In this document: piece by piece, positions 17,486 through 26,810 of the stretch | Numbering within the stretch: position 1 is the first letter of the stretch | Layout of the letters: every line of letters begins with the position of its first letter | NCBI GenBank assembly: GCA_030654075.1 | Contig: JAURYB010000065.1 | Location: 1 to 47,688, forward strand | Direction of reading: 5' to 3' | Origin: Bacteroidales bacterium | GTDB lineage: Bacteria > Bacteroidota > Bacteroidia > Bacteroidales > UBA4417 | DNA: 47,688 nt | Program-made: the position numbers and the translations under genes | The notes under the pieces: generated by a model | What the model was told of the DNA's origin: nothing | The model's input: the letters and a program-made list of their open reading frames with translations, nothing else | The model's database searches: none

Positions 17486-18631
17486 TCAACATCCAATATA
17501 CCTCGAAATCACCAGCCTCTGTATCTCCGATGTCCCTTCGCCGATTTGTAGCAGCCGTTGATCGCGGTAAAAACGTTCAACGGGATAATCTTTCATCAGG
17601 CCATATCCGCCATGAATCTGAACGGCTTCGTCGGTAACTTCCTTGGCAATTTCTGAGCAGTAAAGTTTCGACATGGCAGCTTCTTTGGCAAACGGCATGT
17701 GGTTATCCTTGAGCCAGCAGGCTTTGTAAAGCAAGGTACGCGCAAGTTCTATTTTTGTTGCCATATCAGCCAATTTGAAACTGATCGCCTGGAATTTTGA
17801 AATAGGTTGACCGAATTGTTTGCGTTCCTGTGCATAGCTCAATGCCATTTCAAAAGCTCCTTGTGCGCAACCCAAGCCCATGGCTGCGATTGATAATCGG
17901 CCGTTGTCGAGTGTGCTGAGCATTATGCGTGAGCCATCACCCACGTTGCCAAGTACATTTTCATATGGTACACGGCATTTGTCAAAAAAAAGTTCGGCGG
18001 TATCGCTGGCACGCCACATCATTTTGCCATGCATGGCCCGGCTCGTAAACCCGGGAGTGCCTTTTTCCACGATAATGGTGGTAAATTCTTTCTTTCCGTT
18101 AGTTTCGCCTGTAACAGCCTGCACGGTAACGCCGGCCGAAATATCAGCAGCACCGTTCGTTATAAAAATCTTCGAACCGCTTATCACCCATTCTCCGTCT
18201 TCAACATACGCTTTGGTCCGCGTGCCGCGCGAGTCGCTGCCGGCATCAGGTTCCGTCAGTCCGAAAGCCCATAAAGCCTTGCCGTTGCATAAGGGTGGAA
18301 TATATTTCTGCTTTTGCCGCTCTGTACCATAATAAAATAAAGGCCCGATTCCCAGTGAGTTATGTGCGGCTATGGTTGCAGCCTGTGAACCATCTATGCG
18401 GGCAAGTTCTTCAACAGCAATTATATACGACAATGTATCCATCCCCATGCCACCATAATCAACTGAAGTATTAATGCCAAATAATCCAAGTTCACCCATT
18501 TTTTTTGTCAGTTCAGGTGAGAAACGTGCCTCTTCATCCAATTCCTGGGCAACTGGTTTAATCTCGCGTTCGGCAAAATCGCGGACAGCTTTACGTATAT
18601 TCTGATGTTCTTCAGATAAATTGAAATCCAT
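17486..18631 (-). CDS. Acyl-CoA dehydrogenase, short-chain/butyryl type
   Basis: This is an FAD flavoenzyme of 381 residues that introduces the alpha-beta double bond in an acyl-CoA and passes electrons to ETF. It has the standard length and motifs: GLTEPDAGSD, SGSKIFITNGA, GGYGLMKDYPVERFYRD and the end IGEGTSEIQRL. The catalytic Glu is E365 in GEGTSE, the position used by short- and medium-chain enzymes. The isovaleryl-CoA dehydrogenase position reads LDNGRL (Gly, not Glu) and lacks that enzyme's base. Context with methylcrotonyl-CoA carboxylase suggests branched-chain breakdown, but the sequence favours a butyryl, isobutyryl or 2-methylbutyryl substrate. It has its own candidate -7 box at 18746-18739. 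Confidence 0.92.
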   Translation of the reverse strand: MDFNLSEEHQNIRKAVRDFAEREIKPVAQELDEEARFSPELTKKMGELGLFGINTSVDYGGMGMDTLSYIIAVEELARIDGSQAATIAAHNSLGIGPLFYYGTERQKQKYIPPLCNGKALWAFGLTEPDAGSDSRGTRTKAYVEDGEWVISGSKIFITNGAADISAGVTVQAVTGETNGKKEFTTIIVEKGTPGFTSRAMHGKMMWRASDTAELFFDKCRVPYENVLGNVGDGSRIMLSTLDNGRLSIAAMGLGCAQGAFEMALSYAQERKQFGQPISKFQAISFKLADMATKIELARTLLYKACWLKDNHMPFAKEAAMSKLYCSEIAKEVTDEAVQIHGGYGLMKDYPVERFYRDQRLLQIGEGTSEIQRLVISRYIGC

Positions 18632-18692
18632 GTTTTCTGTGACGTTAATGGGTTATTTGAGAGGATGAAGTTGACAGGTTCTTGAGGGGTGA

Positions 18693-18714
18693 GGGGCGAC
18701 AAGGCGAGGGGCGA
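18693..18714 (+). repeat. GGCGAGGGGCGA-type repeat, copy 1
   Basis: These 22 bases begin GGGGCGACAAGG and end GAGGGGCGA. They recur exactly, in inverted orientation, at 22536-22557 and nearly so at 40249-40269. Here they lie in the predicted leader of the acyl-CoA dehydrogenase gene. Confidence 0.7.
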
Positions 18715-18738
18715 ATGGACGAGTGTGAATAAGTGAGA

Positions 18739-18746
18739 CAAAGATA
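18739..18746 (-). promoter_or_regulatory. Candidate -7 box for the acyl-CoA dehydrogenase gene
   Basis: Read on the minus strand this is TATCTTTG, an exact TAnnTTTG match, giving a leader of about 100 bases before the ATG at 18631. No good -33 TTTG was found at the usual distance. Confidence 0.45.
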
Positions 18747-18824
18747 AGTGGACATGTTTTTGGAATGATTTTGATTGGCAATTCGTATAACTAATTTAGT
18801 GATTATGATGCAAGAATGATTTCG

Positions 18825-19430
18825 TTAGTCTTTAACATTGATAGATAAAGTTATCCAGACTATCCAGAGTAACAGGTTTATTATTAATGCAGCAACCGGA
18901 AACCAAAATGCCAGTACTGTGGAGAAAGCATACACAATAAATCCTAACCGGACCGAGCGTTTTGTGCTATCCAGAACATCGATATTTACAGTGTGATGAA
19001 GTAACAATTTGGGTTTAAAAACAGTGTGAATTACCAGGTTCCAGCCGATTGAGTTAACCACTCCGCCGAAACAATAAAATACCACAGCCGGTTTCATATA
19101 ATCAGTTCCGATGTACTCGGCAAGCAGTGCAGTAGGGAAGGGCATAAATGTAATGGTAAGCAATAAAAATCCATTGGCATACAGAAATGGGCGCGACGAT
19201 TTGTCGAGCACATTAAACAAATAGTGGTGGTTGACCCACGAAACCAGGATAATACCAAAGCTTAGCAGGAACGCGAAATAGGAAGGCCAAAGATTAATCA
19301 GCCCCTTCCACAAATCAGCAACCGAATGCACTGAATCATGCGGTGGCACTTTCAGTTCGAGGATAAGCAGCGTGATAGCAATGGCAAAAACTCCATCACT
19401 GAACGCTTCAATCCTGGCATTTTCTTTCAT
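18825..19430 (-). CDS. TMEM175/DUF1211-type potassium channel
   Basis: This is a 201-residue integral membrane protein. The N-terminal RIEAFSDGVFAIAITLLILEL is the signature of the bacterial TMEM175 (DUF1211) family, in which the first helix with the FSD motif lines a potassium-selective pore. Five to six hydrophobic segments follow, including YFAFLLSFGIILVSWVNHHY, the usual FxxxWxxHH-like segment of the second helix. A full-length bacterial subunit is about 200 residues, so it is intact. It lies between the carboxylase biotin subunit (115 bases away) and the acyl-CoA dehydrogenase, an unexpected partner for acyl-CoA metabolism. Channel function is family knowledge, not shown here. Confidence 0.85.
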   Translation of the reverse strand: MKENARIEAFSDGVFAIAITLLILELKVPPHDSVHSVADLWKGLINLWPSYFAFLLSFGIILVSWVNHHYLFNVLDKSSRPFLYANGFLLLTITFMPFPTALLAEYIGTDYMKPAVVFYCFGGVVNSIGWNLVIHTVFKPKLLLHHTVNIDVLDSTKRSVRLGFIVYAFSTVLAFWFPVAALIINLLLWIVWITLSINVKD

Positions 19431-19544
19431 TTATACTTGTTTTTTAGTTCAGAAAAGTACTGCATTTTCAGTTTTTAGTCAAGGTGCTGCAATTTATTCA
19501 ACAAACTTCTTATCGTCTGATCAGCCAGGATTATTAGTAACAAA

Positions 19545-21572
19545 CTAAACCTGACTCTGTTTCTGATCAGGCGCTGATAAATGAATCAAAGTTGTTATAC
19601 TGTCAACGAGGTCGCCTGCGGAAACAGTAATCCTGTCAACTATAGCATCGGCCGGGCTCAGAATATTGTTTTCCATCTTCATTGCTTCAACTACCAGCAG
19701 CAAGTCGCCTTTTGCAACAAGATCACTTTGTTTGACGGCAATTTTAATTACTTTTCCGGGCATAGGCGAAGTAATGTTGCTGCCGCTTTCGCCTACAGAA
19801 GCAGACACAATATTAAAGTCGGTCTGAGCCGGAAGAATATCCTTACGGATTACGTCAAAAACATGGGTGTTGTAACTAACAATTACTTTACCCGGTTCGG
19901 GATGTGAGACAAAGACTTTATATGGTTCGTCATTTATCTGAATATCAATTTGCTGAGTTGAATAAATTTCCTCAAAACTAATTTCAGCTTGTTTGCCATT
20001 AATTTTACCTGATAGCTTATTCTGGGACAAATTATTAATCTGGCACTGGTATATGTTCCCTTCCATTTCCAGTTCCGGCTGCATAAGGATACGCCAATAT
20101 CCGATATTACTCCAGATGTTTTCAGTTTCGAGCCGGACTTGATTGTTGGAGTCTCCTGGAGGTGATTTGCTTACTATCGCCACTGCTATCGGCAGTAATT
20201 CCGGAATTGATTTGCGATCATTTTCAATAGCCGTCAGCAAGGTATCAGTAAGTTCGGCACAAAACCGGGTTGAAATCGTATTGTTGATGAAATTGATGTT
20301 TTGAACGATGGCATTTAAATAGCTGATATTGTTCTTAATGCCATGAATACCATAATTCTGCAGGGCATCGATCATATGAAACCGGGCTTCTTCCCGGGTT
20401 TTCCCGTGTGTAATAAGCTTGGCTATCATTGGATCAAAGAAACTACTTACCTGGTAAGGCTTGTTCATGGCATCATCCACCCGGATAAAATCACCGGCAG
20501 GTTTTTGGTAAAGGGAAAGATTGCCTGGAGAAGGAAGAAAGTTATTGGCAGGATCTTCAGCATAAATTCGGCATTCGATAGCATGGCCGGTTTGGTGCAG
20601 TTCTTTTTGGTTCACCCTGAGTTTTTCGCCGGAAGCAATAAAAATCTGTTCTTCAACAATATCAATTCCTGTTGTAAGCTCAGTAACCGGATGTTCAACC
20701 TGTATGCGGGTATTCATTTCGAGGAAATAAAAATTCAATTCCTTATCAACCAGGAATTCGATAGTTCCGGCACCTGAGTAGTTTATTGCTTTCCCTATTG
20801 CCACAGCGGCTTCACCCATTTGGGAACGTAATTCGGGTGTAAGTGTAGGAGAAGGTGCTTCTTCGATAATTTTCTGATAACGACGTTGTATGGTGCATTC
20901 CCTTTCAAAAAGGTGAACTACATTCCCGAAATTATCTCCAAGAATCTGGAATTCGATATGCCGTGGTTCTTCGAGGTATTTTTCGATATATACGGTTCCA
21001 TCAGCAAAATAATTGGCGGCTTCGCGCGAAGCAGCTTCCAGAGCTCCGGCCAGGCTTTCCTTATCGCTGACAATCCGCATTCCTTTTCCGCCACCGCCAC
21101 CGGCTGCTTTCACCAACACCGGGAAGCCGATTTCATCAACCTGGCTGAGAATTTCAGCAGTATTCCCCGATACGCCTTTTGTTACCGGAACACCAATGGA
21201 CGAAACAAAATCACGTGCTTCAACTTTGTTACCCATCACCTGCATTACTTTCGCTTCAGGTCCGACGAAAATAATTCCTGCTTCGTTGCACGCTTTGACC
21301 AGTTCCGGGTTTTCCGAAAGGAAGCCATATCCAGGATGCAACGCATCGCAATGGCTGCTTTCTGCAATATGAATTATAGCCGGAATATTCAGATATGTTT
21401 CCGATAGTTCAGATTTACCGATGCAATATGCCTCATCAGCAAAGCTATGATGGAGGCTGTTTTTATCAATTTCGGAATATATTGCTACTGTCCGGATTCC
21501 CATCCGGCGGGCTGTACGTATTATCCGGACGGCAATTTCGCCACGATTGGCTATCAAGAGTTTTTTTATCAT
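19545..21572 (-). CDS. mccA: Methylcrotonyl-CoA carboxylase biotin-containing alpha subunit
   Basis: This 675-residue subunit carboxylates its own biotin with ATP and bicarbonate and supplies CO2 to the beta subunit, here for 3-methylcrotonyl-CoA in leucine breakdown. The biotin carboxylase part (1-450) shows MIKKLLIANRGEIAVR, the ATP-grasp loop KAAGGGGGKGM, and FLEMNTRIQVEHPVTE. A middle BT-type domain links to the biotinyl domain (about 600-670), where EAMKMEN contains the biotinylated Lys near residue 630. The start 15 bases after the hydratase stop implies co-transcription. Acyl-CoA carboxylases of this shape are similar; the choice of methylcrotonyl-CoA rests on the neighbouring MccB and hydratase. 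Confidence 0.9.
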   Translation of the reverse strand: MIKKLLIANRGEIAVRIIRTARRMGIRTVAIYSEIDKNSLHHSFADEAYCIGKSELSETYLNIPAIIHIAESSHCDALHPGYGFLSENPELVKACNEAGIIFVGPEAKVMQVMGNKVEARDFVSSIGVPVTKGVSGNTAEILSQVDEIGFPVLVKAAGGGGGKGMRIVSDKESLAGALEAASREAANYFADGTVYIEKYLEEPRHIEFQILGDNFGNVVHLFERECTIQRRYQKIIEEAPSPTLTPELRSQMGEAAVAIGKAINYSGAGTIEFLVDKELNFYFLEMNTRIQVEHPVTELTTGIDIVEEQIFIASGEKLRVNQKELHQTGHAIECRIYAEDPANNFLPSPGNLSLYQKPAGDFIRVDDAMNKPYQVSSFFDPMIAKLITHGKTREEARFHMIDALQNYGIHGIKNNISYLNAIVQNINFINNTISTRFCAELTDTLLTAIENDRKSIPELLPIAVAIVSKSPPGDSNNQVRLETENIWSNIGYWRILMQPELEMEGNIYQCQINNLSQNKLSGKINGKQAEISFEEIYSTQQIDIQINDEPYKVFVSHPEPGKVIVSYNTHVFDVIRKDILPAQTDFNIVSASVGESGSNITSPMPGKVIKIAVKQSDLVAKGDLLLVVEAMKMENNILSPADAIVDRITVSAGDLVDSITTLIHLSAPDQKQSQV

Positions 21573-21587
21573 TTTAGTTTCTCAGAT

Positions 21588-22376
21588 TCATTCTACCCAT
21601 TTGGGTTTTCTTTTTTCCAGAAAAGCAGCCATGCCTTCCTGGCCTTCCTCGGAAGCACGGATTTCGGCAATCATTTTTGCGGTGTATGTTAATGCTTCAT
21701 CCATATTAATATGATTTACAACTTTGTCAATCAGCTTTTTGCAATGTGTTATTGCAGCCGGGCCGCTTGTCAGCAACATCTGAACCATCTGGTCAATATA
21801 GCCGTCAATCTGATCAGCAGGCAGAGATTTATTTACCAGTTTATAGTTTTCAGCTTCCATACCGTTGATACGCCTGCCAGTGAGCATCAGTTCGCGGGCT
21901 CCGTATTCGCCAACCCTTTTAATGACATAGGGAGAAATACAAGCCGGTACAATTCCGATTTTTACTTCGCTGAGCGAAAAAACGGTTTCGTTATCGCAAA
22001 CGGCAATATCGCAGGCGGCAAGCAGTCCATTAGCACCGCCGATGGCAGCGCCATGAACAACAGCAATTGTTGGTTTAGGAGAAGAATATATTGAGTAAAA
22101 GCATTCGGACAAGCGGAGGCTTTCGGCGTAATTCTGCTCAAAGCTGTAGTTTGATACGTCACGCATCCAGTTGAGATCGGCACCGGCACAGAAGGATTTG
22201 CCTTCACCTTTGAGGATAATCACTCGGATATTATCCATTTCCCCTGCTTTGAGAAACGCATCCGTAAGCTCGGCAATCATCACCTCGTTGAAGGCGTTTC
22301 TGATTTCAGGACGGTTAAGCAGAATTGTTGCAATGTCCTTACCTGTTTCAAGCTTAATAGTAGTATAGTTACTCAT
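21588..22376 (-). CDS. liuC: Methylglutaconyl-CoA hydratase (enoyl-CoA hydratase family)
   Basis: This is a 262-residue crotonase-fold enzyme expected to hydrate 3-methylglutaconyl-CoA to HMG-CoA in leucine catabolism. The oxyanion-hole segments are KSFCAGADLNWM and HGAAIGGANGLLAACDIA; the GADLNWM form is characteristic of the LiuC/AUH-type subgroup. LSEVKIGIVPA carries the second catalytic Glu region. It lies between the two carboxylase subunit genes, the normal pathway neighbourhood. Start ATG 22376 gives a standard N-terminus. A generic enoyl-CoA hydratase is the alternative. Confidence 0.88.
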   Translation of the reverse strand: MSNYTTIKLETGKDIATILLNRPEIRNAFNEVMIAELTDAFLKAGEMDNIRVIILKGEGKSFCAGADLNWMRDVSNYSFEQNYAESLRLSECFYSIYSSPKPTIAVVHGAAIGGANGLLAACDIAVCDNETVFSLSEVKIGIVPACISPYVIKRVGEYGARELMLTGRRINGMEAENYKLVNKSLPADQIDGYIDQMVQMLLTSGPAAITHCKKLIDKVVNHINMDEALTYTAKMIAEIRASEEGQEGMAAFLEKRKPKWVE

Positions 22377-22438
22377 TTTTGTGTTTTATCTTGTCAGTTT
22401 TTAATGCAAATACGCAGAGGTTTTGCAAAGAGCGGGAA

Positions 22439-22480
22439 GCAAAGTTCAAAAAGCAAAGTTCAAAATTCAAAAAGCAAAAT
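22439..22480. repeat. Tandem AAAGTTCAAAAAGC-type repeat
   Basis: About three degenerate copies of a 14-mer like GCAAAGTTCAAAAA lie head to tail in the gap between the carboxylase beta subunit and the hydratase. No coding or promoter signal is seen in it. Confidence 0.6.
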
Positions 22481-22535
22481 GAAAAAGGTAAATCAATCCA
22501 ATTAATCTCCTTGTCACCCTCCACCTGTCGCGCAG

Positions 22536-22557
22536 TCGCCCCTCGCCTTGTCGCCCC
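22536..22557 (-). repeat. GGCGAGGGGCGA-type repeat, copy 2 (inverted)
   Basis: This is the exact reverse complement of the 22-base repeat at 18693-18714. It is embedded in a longer run of CGCCCCTCG and CTCCATCACTCC words that ends just before the stop of the carboxylase beta subunit. Confidence 0.7.
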
Positions 22558-22593
22558 TTCACTCCGTCGCTCCATCACTCCATCACTCACTCT

Positions 22594-24201
22594 CTACATC
22601 CTGAAAATCCCATACTTCGTCTCTTCCCAATGCTTGTTCATCGAAGCCGCAATTCCCATAGCTAATACTTTCCGGGTGTCGACAGGATCAATAATGCCAT
22701 CATCCCACAAGCGGGCGGTGCTGAAATAGGCGGAGCCTTCTTCTTCGTATTTTTTAAGAATTGAATTGCGCATTTCATTGCGTTCTTCATTACTTAAAGT
22801 TAATCCTTTTGCTTTCAGCTGATCTTCTTTTACTGTGATAAGTACACCAGCTGCCTGTTCACCGCCCATCACGCTGATTTTTGAACCGGGCCACATAAAA
22901 AGCAGTCGTGGTTCGTAAGCCCGGCCTGCCATGGCATAGTTCCCGGCGCCAAATGATCCGCCAAAAACCACGGTAAACTTTGGCACTCTTGCGTTGGCAA
23001 CAGCGTGAACCAGTTTGGCACCATCGCGTGCAATGCCGCGGCGTTCATATTCCTTACCGACAATAAAGCCTGTGATATTCTGGAAAAAGAGAATAGGTAC
23101 ACTTCGTGAAGTGCAGAGTTCGATAAAATGAGCTCCTTTCAATGCTGTTTCGGAAAACAACACGCCGTTGCTGGCAAGTATTCCGACAGGCATTCCCATG
23201 ATATGTGCAAATCCTGTAACGATGGTTGGTGCATAATTAGCTTTAAATTCGTGAAAACGGCTGCCATCCACAATGCGGGCAATGATTTCATGCGCATCAA
23301 CCGGTTTGCGTAAATCAATAGGAGCAATTCCATACAATTCGGAAGGATCGTAAAATGGTTCTTCGATCGGCACCAGTTCCAGGAATTGTTTATCAGGTTT
23401 TCTGAGTGTAGAAAAAATATTGCGGCAAATCTGCAGTGCTTGACTGTCGTTTTCGGCCATATGATCAGCAACACCTGAAATCGAAGTATGCACTTCGGCA
23501 CCACCCAGTTCTTCGGCTGTAACTTCTTCGCCGGTAGCGGCTTTTACCAATGGCGGTCCGCCAATAAAAATGGTTCCCTGGTTGCGGACAATGATCACTT
23601 CGTCGCTCATAGCAGGAACATACGCTCCGCCTGCTGTGCAAGAACCCATTACCACGGCTATCTGAGGAATACCTTCAGCCGACATGCGTGCCTGGTTGAA
23701 GAAGAACCGGCCAAAATCATATTTATCAGGGAAAACATTAGCCTGTTCGGGAAGAAAAACACCACCGGAATCTACAAGATAAACACACGGCAAATGATTT
23801 TCCATGGCAATTTCCTGTGCCCTGACATGCTTTTTAATGGTTTCGGCAATGTAAGTTCCGCCTTTTACGGTTGCATCATTAGCTACTATCATCGCTTCGC
23901 GTCCGTGAATCAATCCAATTCCTGTAATGATGCCAGCCGAGGGAAATCCGTTATCATACATTCCGTATGCCGCCATGGTTGATAATTCCAGGAAAGGCGT
24001 GTTGGGATCAATCAGCTGATCGATGCGTTCGCGGGCTAAAAGCTTGCCGCGTTCTTTGTGACGACTAACAATAGAAGCCGGCGAACCATTTACCACACCA
24101 TATAAAGTGCTGCGGTAAAGTTGCATGATTTTACCATAAGCCTCAAGGTTCGCCAGGTATTCGGGCGAATGAATATTTATTTTTGATTCAATCCTGTACA
24201 A
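22594..24201 (-). CDS. mccB: Methylcrotonyl-CoA carboxylase carboxyltransferase beta subunit
   Basis: This 535-residue subunit transfers CO2 from biotin to 3-methylcrotonyl-CoA, forming 3-methylglutaconyl-CoA. It has the two crotonase-like carboxyltransferase halves. Family-specific stretches include [47 protein letters not shown] and [15 protein letters not shown] in the first half, and [13 protein letters not shown] and [17 protein letters not shown] in the second. Length is standard. It is the first gene of the cluster; the gap of 217 bases to the hydratase holds repeats only. No HMG-CoA lyase is present in the window to finish the pathway. Confidence 0.93.
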   Translation of the reverse strand: MYRIESKINIHSPEYLANLEAYGKIMQLYRSTLYGVVNGSPASIVSRHKERGKLLARERIDQLIDPNTPFLELSTMAAYGMYDNGFPSAGIITGIGLIHGREAMIVANDATVKGGTYIAETIKKHVRAQEIAMENHLPCVYLVDSGGVFLPEQANVFPDKYDFGRFFFNQARMSAEGIPQIAVVMGSCTAGGAYVPAMSDEVIIVRNQGTIFIGGPPLVKAATGEEVTAEELGGAEVHTSISGVADHMAENDSQALQICRNIFSTLRKPDKQFLELVPIEEPFYDPSELYGIAPIDLRKPVDAHEIIARIVDGSRFHEFKANYAPTIVTGFAHIMGMPVGILASNGVLFSETALKGAHFIELCTSRSVPILFFQNITGFIVGKEYERRGIARDGAKLVHAVANARVPKFTVVFGGSFGAGNYAMAGRAYEPRLLFMWPGSKISVMGGEQAAGVLITVKEDQLKAKGLTLSNEERNEMRNSILKKYEEEGSAYFSTARLWDDGIIDPVDTRKVLAMGIAASMNKHWEETKYGIFRM

Positions 24202-24513
24202 AACAGTATGTTTTTAAGTGAGAAAGGCAGTACTAATAATTTTCATAAACGCCTGATAAGCGCCTGATAATAAAACCTAAATTACTAATAAATCTGAAAT
24301 GGAAAGAAATGTTGGATTATTTATTCAGATTAATGAATATACGCAAGAAACTCAGCCTTTATGCCAACATTATTAGTCACTGAATGTTTGACAAAAATTA
24401 AAAATTGAGCCCAAAACACATATCCCGCTATTTGGGACTTTGCTTTTGGGCTCTTTACATGTTTCGTCATTAACAAATCTGTAAAAAACGCAGACATATT
24501 ATACAGGTAAGGA
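24202..24513. other. Intergenic region with an 11-bp tandem repeat and a terminator
   Basis: No gene was found in these 312 bases. CGCCTGATAAG is directly repeated at 24250-24270, close to the start of the carboxylase beta subunit gene, so it lies in or near its promoter. The right part holds the terminator of the oligopeptidase gene. No TAnnTTTG box facing the carboxylase gene was seen. Confidence 0.5.
24395..24453 (-). terminator. Intrinsic terminator of the oligopeptidase gene
   Basis: GAGCCCAAAA (24407-24416) and TTTTGGGCTC (24444-24453) are exact inverted repeats, with a smaller CCC/GGG stem nested inside. Read on the minus strand the stem is followed by AATTTTTAATTTTTG, a U-rich run, about 60 bases after the oligopeptidase stop. 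Confidence 0.75.
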
Positions 24514-26664
24514 TTATTCTGCTATCCCAACCCGGTTCAGAATAAACGCAACCTGGAAAGCTGTTTCTTTCAGCGCATCGAACCGGCCTGTGGCGCCTCC
24601 ATGACCCGATTCCATATTGGTGTGTAGAAGCAGGATATTATTGTCCGTTTTCAAAGTACGTAGTTTGGCAACAAATTTGGCAGGTTCGTGATAGCTGACC
24701 TGCGAATCATTTAAACCGGCGGTACACAGAATATTTGGATATTTCTGAGCTTTTACATTGTCATACGGCGAATATGAAAGCATATATTTGTAATATTCTT
24801 CAACATTCGGATTTCCCCATTCTTCGTATTCCTGGGTGGTTAGCGGCAGGCTGGCATCGAGCATGGTATTCATAACATCCACAAAAGGCACCTGCGCAAT
24901 TACGGTCTGGAAAAGATCGGGGCGCATATTAACAACAGCTCCCATTAACAAACCACCGGCACTACCGCCCATTATAGCAAGCTTAGAAGCTGAAGTATAT
25001 TTATCCTGCTGGAGTTTTTCAGCACAGGCAATAAAATCAGTGAAAGTGTTCTTCTTTTTCAGGAGCTTACCATCTTCGTACCATTGTTCACCCATATCGC
25101 TTCCGCCCCTGATTTGAGCAATGGCAAATACAAATCCACGATCGACAAGGCTGTAGAAATTTGAAATAAAACGCGCATCCGAACTTATTCCATACGATCC
25201 GTAGGAATAAAGCAAGGCCGGGTTTGATCCGTCTTTTTTCAAAGATTTTTTATATACGACGGACATCGGAACCTTAACTCCATCAGTTGCTGTGGCCCAA
25301 ACACGCTCAACGGTATAATCATCTGCATTAAAACCACCGGGGATTTCCTGTTCCTTCAGTTTTACACTTACATTTTTGACAAAATCGTAATCGTAAACTG
25401 TATTAGGCCTGTTGAGTGAAGTATAACGGTAACGGAGCGTTGTGGATGTAAATTCAGGAGTACCAGCCATCGCTGCTGTATAAACCGGTTCCGGGAAATT
25501 GATGGTATTGGTTTTACCATCAGCCAGGTTCAGTATGAGGATTTCGTTTAACCCGTTTTTACGTGTCTGGGCGGCCAGGTATTTGTCGAAAACATCAATG
25601 TAATCAATCTTAACATCCTTGTTATGAGCAATTACTTCTTTCCAGGTGCTACGGTCGGCATAACCGGTTAACGGGGCTTCGTACACTTTACAGTTCAGGT
25701 TGTCGCGGTCTTTATATTGAATAAAAAACTTGTCTTTATGAGGATATACATTATAGGTCACATCTTTAACTCGCGGGAGAAAAACCTTGAATTTCCCGTT
25801 CGGCTCTGATGCAGGCAGATACAGGTATTCAGAAGTTGTAAAGCTGGCTGAAACAATAAAAATGAAATCATCTGTTTTGCTTTTCTCTACGCCGACTATA
25901 AATAAATCGTTGGGATCTTCATACACCAGTTCGTCAGGTTTTGAATTGCCTATAACATGACGGTAAACCCTGTATGCCCGCAATGTATTATCGCCAACGG
26001 CATAAAACAACGTTTTACTGTCGTTGGCCCAGGCAAACGACTGAACTTTGCCGATTTTCAAAGGCAAATCTGATCCTGTTACAATATCCCGAATCTGTAA
26101 AGTGAAATCAGCATACGATCCCGTTTCGTTGCTGGTGTATGCTGCCAGTTTATTATCAGGACTTATACTGTTGTTTGAAAAAATAAATGCCTTCTTTCCT
26201 TCAGCCATTTTATTGATATCAAAAATAACTTCTTCGGGAGCCGAAACACTGCCTTTTTTGCGGCAAATGGTTCTGTATTGTTTTCCTTTTTCAGTGCGTG
26301 AGTAATAATAATAGCCATTGTCGAGCTGAGGAACGGTTTCGTCATCTTCCTTGATCCGGCCTTTCATTTCGGCAAACAATTTATCCTGCAATACCTTTGT
26401 CGAACTCATAACGGTATCGGAATAGGCATTTTCAGCTTTCAGGTAATCAATTACTTCAGGATTACTTTTATCCTTCAGCCAGAAATAGTTATCAACCCGT
26501 TTGTTGCCAAATTCGGTAAATTCACTCGGTTTTACAGTTGCTACAGGAGGTTTGGGGAAATCGCTCTGTTGGGTAACTTTCATGGTCGTTATGGTACTTG
26601 TGTTACAGGCAGCAAAGCCTAGTGCTAATACTATGGAGGGCCCTAATTTTGAATATAGTGTCAT
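24514..26664 (-). CDS. ptrB: S9A serine peptidase, oligopeptidase B-like lipoprotein
   Basis: This is a 716-residue peptidase of the prolyl oligopeptidase family that cuts short peptides, in oligopeptidase B after basic residues. The N-terminal beta-propeller is followed by an alpha/beta-hydrolase domain (about 440-716). The catalytic Ser is in GGSAGGLLMG, Asp is likely in GLNDSQV and His in MESGHGG, in the usual order. EEWGNPN and DVMNTMLDASLPLT resemble oligopeptidase B. The N-terminus has a lipobox-like LGFAAC (Cys near 20), so it is probably a periplasmic or outer-membrane lipoprotein rather than cytoplasmic. A terminator follows it; transcribed alone. Confidence 0.92.
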   Translation of the reverse strand: MTLYSKLGPSIVLALGFAACNTSTITTMKVTQQSDFPKPPVATVKPSEFTEFGNKRVDNYFWLKDKSNPEVIDYLKAENAYSDTVMSSTKVLQDKLFAEMKGRIKEDDETVPQLDNGYYYYSRTEKGKQYRTICRKKGSVSAPEEVIFDINKMAEGKKAFIFSNNSISPDNKLAAYTSNETGSYADFTLQIRDIVTGSDLPLKIGKVQSFAWANDSKTLFYAVGDNTLRAYRVYRHVIGNSKPDELVYEDPNDLFIVGVEKSKTDDFIFIVSASFTTSEYLYLPASEPNGKFKVFLPRVKDVTYNVYPHKDKFFIQYKDRDNLNCKVYEAPLTGYADRSTWKEVIAHNKDVKIDYIDVFDKYLAAQTRKNGLNEILILNLADGKTNTINFPEPVYTAAMAGTPEFTSTTLRYRYTSLNRPNTVYDYDFVKNVSVKLKEQEIPGGFNADDYTVERVWATATDGVKVPMSVVYKKSLKKDGSNPALLYSYGSYGISSDARFISNFYSLVDRGFVFAIAQIRGGSDMGEQWYEDGKLLKKKNTFTDFIACAEKLQQDKYTSASKLAIMGGSAGGLLMGAVVNMRPDLFQTVIAQVPFVDVMNTMLDASLPLTTQEYEEWGNPNVEEYYKYMLSYSPYDNVKAQKYPNILCTAGLNDSQVSYHEPAKFVAKLRTLKTDNNILLLHTNMESGHGGATGRFDALKETAFQVAFILNRVGIAE

Positions 26665-26810
26665 AGATTTATATTTAGTGGATTGTTAAGTAAAAGTACT
26701 TAAAACTTAGAATGGTAATTTTTATGAATTACAAATTTCATTGCCTGGTTTCAAAATCATTAATTTTACTGGAAATTATAAACATATCAATTCACAATTA
26801 GTTTGCCGGA

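Noticed and set aside
17486..18631. Isovaleryl-CoA dehydrogenase call from gene context
   Set aside because: The catalytic Glu is at the short-chain position and the isovaleryl position is Gly, so context alone does not justify it.
22379..22729. 116-codon plus-strand frame across the hydratase-mccB gap
   Set aside because: It is built of the intergenic tandem repeats and the antisense of the mccB end.
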